In this document: piece by piece, positions 61,355 through 64,000 of the stretch
How the letters are laid out: each line of letters begins with the position of its first letter
Position numbering within the stretch: position 1 is the first letter of the stretch
Assembly (NCBI RefSeq): GCF_000196615.1
Contig: NC_014306.1
Span: forward strand, 1,116,001 to 1,180,000
Source: Erwinia billingiae Eb661
GTDB lineage: Bacteria; Pseudomonadota; Gammaproteobacteria; Enterobacterales; Enterobacteriaceae
Length of the DNA: 64,000 nt
Direction: 5' to 3'
Notes under the pieces: generated by a model
What the model was told of the DNA's origin: nothing
The model's input: the letters and a program-made list of their open reading frames with translations, nothing else
Databases searched by the model: none
Translations under genes and position numbers: made by a program

Positions 61355-61933
61355 TTAACGGGCGTTTTGCTTGATAAACTCGTGGATGCTGGTGTCCTGA
61401 GCCATATCAGAAATCACGTCGCTCAGCGTGGAGTTAACCGCGTTAGTGATTTTAGCGTTGGTGGCTGAGAAGGCGCCTTCAACACTGTAGGTCTGGCGGT
61501 AGTTCTTCACTTGCTTGTTGCCGTTTTTCGCGGTGGCAACAATCGAAATATCGGCTTTCGTGGTGATGCTGTAGCGCACATTACCTTCGGTAACGTCGGC
61601 ATACAGGTTATTCACGATGATCTGCAGGTCAACGGCGCCATTAGGACCGATCATGTAACCACGAGCACCCATCTGCTTCTCCAGCGTTTCCTGCAGCAGG
61701 AAGCGCAGATCGCGTGAAGGGGTCAGGGTAACCAGCTGTCCGTCGCGGTTAACTTTCGCCAGTGCCTGATCGCTACGCTGATCGGCGCCGTTGATGCTAA
61801 CAGTGATGCCGGTCAGGCTGGGATCCTGCTGAGGCAGCTGAATTTTTGGCGAAACGGTGAGTGTGTTGCTGTTGCTTGCACAGCCAGCCAGAATTAACAC
61901 GGCCAGCAGAGGGAATAATAATTTTTTTAACAT
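61355..61933 (-). CDS. yajG: Lipoprotein YajG
   Basis: A 192-residue lipoprotein of the YajG family (lipobox LILAGC, Cys about 18). TGITVSINGADQRSDQALA and QKMGARGYMIGPN-like segments identify it. It is upstream of ampG and probably co-transcribed. Start chosen at MLKKLLFPLL; a longer frame lacks a signal peptide. Function unknown. Confidence 0.93.
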   Translation of the reverse strand: MLKKLLFPLLAVLILAGCASNSNTLTVSPKIQLPQQDPSLTGITVSINGADQRSDQALAKVNRDGQLVTLTPSRDLRFLLQETLEKQMGARGYMIGPNGAVDLQIIVNNLYADVTEGNVRYSITTKADISIVATAKNGNKQVKNYRQTYSVEGAFSATNAKITNAVNSTLSDVISDMAQDTSIHEFIKQNAR

Positions 61934-62158
61934 GCTTATTTTCTCAATGACGAAGGTTGTAGTGCTGACAAAACTGCGGTCATCATAGCATTGCCTGTAA
62001 CAAGGGGAAGCCCCGATAGCGCGTAAATTCATCGCCTTGCACTTTTAAGGCTGACGCCAGGCACGGGAACTTCGACCGTTTAATAACGGAGTGGTTGCAG
62101 CAGCAAAGATGAAAATGCACAGTAGCGGGCATTAAACGGCGGATATTTTTCGTGAACC

Positions 62159-62187
62159 CAGCAGGGTTTGGTAAAAAACCAGCTAAT
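62159..62187 (+). promoter_or_regulatory. Gearbox-type promoter of bolA
   Basis: CAGCAG (62159-62164), a 15-base spacer, then CAGCTAAT (62180-62187) align with E. coli bolA1p (CTGCAA, 15 bases, CGGCTAGT), with the following ATTTAAAG also conserved. Gearbox promoters are growth-rate inverse and RpoS-dependent. Confidence 0.7.
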
Positions 62188-62227
62188 ATTTAAAGAGATG
62201 GGGCCACCGTCTTAGAGGAGTCCAGGT

Positions 62228-62542
62228 ATGATCCGCGAAGAAATAGAAGAAAAGTTAAGAACGGCGTTAGCGCCTGTTCATCTGGAAGTTCATGACGAAA
62301 GCTATCGTCATAACGTCCCAGCGGGTGCAGAGAGTCATTTTAAAGTGGTTATTGTGAGCGACCATTTTATCAACCAGCGCTTTTTAATGCGTCACCGTAC
62401 TATTTATAGTGCGCTGGCAGCAGAACTGGCTGGAAGCGTTCACGCGCTGGCTCTACATACCTATACCGTTAAGGAGTGGGAGGGGTTACAGGACACCGTT
62501 CCATCCTCACCCAACTGTCGCGGAGCGGGAACGCTTGCCTGA
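62228..62542 (+). CDS. bolA: Transcriptional regulator/morphogene BolA
   Basis: A 104-residue protein (E. coli 105). Class II KH-like fold: [58 protein letters not shown] and [13 protein letters not shown]. Stationary-phase regulator of morphology and, with the monothiol glutaredoxin, Fe-S-binding. ATG after AGAGGAG. Confidence 0.96.
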   Translation: MIREEIEEKLRTALAPVHLEVHDESYRHNVPAGAESHFKVVIVSDHFINQRFLMRHRTIYSALAAELAGSVHALALHTYTVKEWEGLQDTVPSSPNCRGAGTLA

Positions 62543-62562
62543 TAGTGCACTTTTCAACCAAG

Positions 62563-62584
62563 GCGGCCTGCGGGCCGCTTTGTC
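62563..62584 (+). terminator. Terminator after bolA
   Basis: GCGGCC (62563-62568) and GGCCGC (62573-62578), loop TGCG, then TTTGTC; a fair but short stem. The rest of 62585-62864 is tig leader sequence. Confidence 0.65.
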
Positions 62585-62676
62585 ATTTCTGACGTTAAAT
62601 CCCCAGCGCACCCCCGTTTTCTGCCATTTATGAGAGAAAAGCAACGAAGTTAGCGAAATGTCAGGGTTGAGCAGCC

Positions 62677-62705
62677 TCGACTCGCTTAAACGTTGTCGCT
62701 ATAAT
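62677..62705 (+). promoter_or_regulatory. Probable tig promoter
   Basis: -35 TCGACT (62677-62682, 4 of 6) and a perfect -10 TATAAT (62700-62705), spacing 17. It leaves a leader of about 150 bases before tig at 62865. The leader contains no obvious ORF. Confidence 0.65.
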
Positions 62706-62864
62706 GCTGCGTCTATTTTTTTCCGGAATATCTTCGGGACCCTTTTGGTACAGCGACTACGATTCTGACACCAGAGGCCATCCCGGTTCTTAGTCTCACT
62801 CTGTTTCTTGCGGAGCAGAGAGGGTCTGAAGTTGACCGAGCACGTGATTTTTTGAGGTAATAAG

Positions 62865-64000
62865 ATGCAAGCTTCAGTAGAAACAACTCAGGGCCTGGGC
62901 CGTCGCGTTACGATTACCGTTGCTAAAGATGTGATCGAAAACGCGGTGAAAAGTGAGCTGGTCAGCGTATCTAAAAAGGTACGTATCGACGGTTTCCGCA
63001 AAGGGAAAGTGCCGATGACTGTCGTAGCACAGCGCTACGGTGCCTCTGTTCGCCAGGACGTTCTGGGCGAACTGATGCAGCGCAACTTCGTTGACGCCAT
63101 CATCAAAGAGAAGATCAATCCGGCTGGCGCACCTAAATACGTGCCAGGCGAATACAAAGAAGGTGAAGACTTCACTTTCGCGGTTGAGTTTGAAGTGTAC
63201 CCGGAAGTTGAGCTGAAAGGTCTGGACGCAATCGAAGTTGAAAAACCGGTTGTTGAAGTGACTGACGCTGACGTTGACACCATGCTGGACACGCTGCGCA
63301 AGCAGCAGGCCACCTGGAAAGAAACTGACCGCGCAGCAGAAGCTGAAGACCGTGCCACTGTAGACTTCAGCGGTTCAGTAGACGGCGAAGAGTTCGAAGG
63401 CGGCAAAGCGTCTGACTTCGTACTGGCAATGGGCCAGGGTCGCATGATCCCAGGCTTCGAAGAAGGCGTTGTTGGCCACAAAGCGGGCGAAACCTTCACT
63501 ATCGACGTAAACTTCCCGGAAGATTACCACGCTGAAAACCTGAAAGGGAAAGCAGCGAAGTTTGAAATCGTCCTGAAGAAAGTGGAAGAGCGTGAGCTGC
63601 CAGAATTCACTGCTGAGTTCATCAAACGTTTCGGCGTTGAAGATGGTTCAGTAGACGGTCTGCGTGCTGAAGTGCGTAAAAACATGGAGCGCGAGCTGAA
63701 AGGCGCCGTGCGTAACCGTGTGAAGACTCAGGCTATCGACGGTCTGGTCAGCGCGAACGACATCGACGTGCCAGTTGCACTGATCGATGGCGAAATCGAC
63801 GTGCTGCGTCGCCAGGCTGCACAGCGCTTTGGCGGTAACGAGAAGCAAGCTTTCGAGCTGCCTCGTGAACTGTTTGAAGAGCAGGCTAAACGCCGCGTAG
63901 TGGTTGGCTTGCTGCTGGGCGAAGTGATTCGTACCCACGAGCTGAAAGCTGATGAAGACCGTGTGAAAGAGCTGATCGAAGAGATGGCTTCTGCTTACGA
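62865..64000 (+). CDS. tig: Trigger factor, N-terminal and central part (gene runs off the right edge)
   Basis: The first 378 codons of trigger factor (E. coli 432). The ribosome-binding motif GFRKGKVP lies near residue 44; the FKBP-type peptidyl-prolyl isomerase domain (about 150-245) follows, then the C-terminal helical chaperone arms begin. It binds ribosomal protein L23 and shelters nascent chains. ATG follows GAGG. In E. coli tig precedes clpP-clpX-lon, as expected to the right. Confidence 0.98.
   Translation, partial: MQASVETTQGLGRRVTITVAKDVIENAVKSELVSVSKKVRIDGFRKGKVPMTVVAQRYGASVRQDVLGELMQRNFVDAIIKEKINPAGAPKYVPGEYKEGEDFTFAVEFEVYPEVELKGLDAIEVEKPVVEVTDADVDTMLDTLRKQQATWKETDRAAEAEDRATVDFSGSVDGEEFEGGKASDFVLAMGQGRMIPGFEEGVVGHKAGETFTIDVNFPEDYHAENLKGKAAKFEIVLKKVEERELPEFTAEFIKRFGVEDGSVDGLRAEVRKNMERELKGAVRNRVKTQAIDGLVSANDIDVPVALIDGEIDVLRRQAAQRFGGNEKQAFELPRELFEEQAKRRVVVGLLLGEVIRTHELKADEDRVKELIEEMASAY

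Overview
The window is a stretch of chromosome from an enterobacterium. Gene order follows the Escherichia coli 8-10 min region: lacZ, iraP, psiF, proC, yaiI, aroL, yaiA, aroM, ppnP, rdgC, mak, sbcCD, phoBR, brnQ, proY, acpH, queA, tgt, yajC, secDF, yajI, nrdR, ribD, ribE, nusB, thiL, pgpA, yajO, dxs, ispA, xseB, thiI, yajL, panE, yajQ, yajR, cyoEDCBA, ampG, yajG, bolA, tig. Protein divergence, several genes missing relative to E. coli (phoA, adrA, araJ, malZ, yajD, tsx) and several inserted genes suggest the Erwinia/Pantoea group (Erwiniaceae). That placement is an inference from synteny and content; no marker in the window settles the genus.

Layout. 0-0.6 kb: start of lacZ on the minus strand with a recognisable lac operator and a CRP-type site, then a tiny glycine-rich lipoprotein gene. 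0.8-9.98 kb: stress and phosphate genes (iraP, psiF), a Rieske/FAD oxidoreductase, proC, yaiI, a Gln-rich DUF2076 protein, the aroL-yaiA-aroM group with a TyrR box, ppnP, rdgC, mak. 10.0-16.3 kb: an accessory block in place of araJ, holding an ethanolamine permease, a divergent APH-fold kinase and an AraC regulator, then a lipoprotein carrying a TolA domain III-like fold and a three-gene lipoprotein operon (CsgG-like, DUF4810, GNA1162/DUF799). 16.3-25.6 kb: sbcDC, the phosphate two-component system phoBR with its Pho box, a PstS-like gene attached to phoR, and a MetE-like methyltransferase gene behind four tandem MetJ boxes. 26-28.8 kb: brnQ and proY. 28.8-33.1 kb: a second accessory block in place of malZ, with a histidine acid phosphatase lacking the usual HD histidine, a membrane O-acyltransferase, and a peroxiredoxin with an OxyR-like operator. 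33.3-64 kb: a conserved housekeeping backbone for tRNA queuosine, Sec translocation, riboflavin, isoprenoid, thiamine and pantothenate synthesis, cytochrome bo3 oxidase, muropeptide uptake, bolA and the start of tig.

Functional themes: envelope lipoproteins (ten with a lipobox: 422, 13838, 14575, 15271, 15624, 39621, 58379, 61355 and others), phosphate-stress physiology (psiF, phoBR, PstS-like, acid phosphatase, iraP), and cofactor synthesis. yajO is broken by what looks like an 8-bp slippage deletion. I found no tRNA, rRNA, CRISPR array, insertion sequence, integrase or attachment site.
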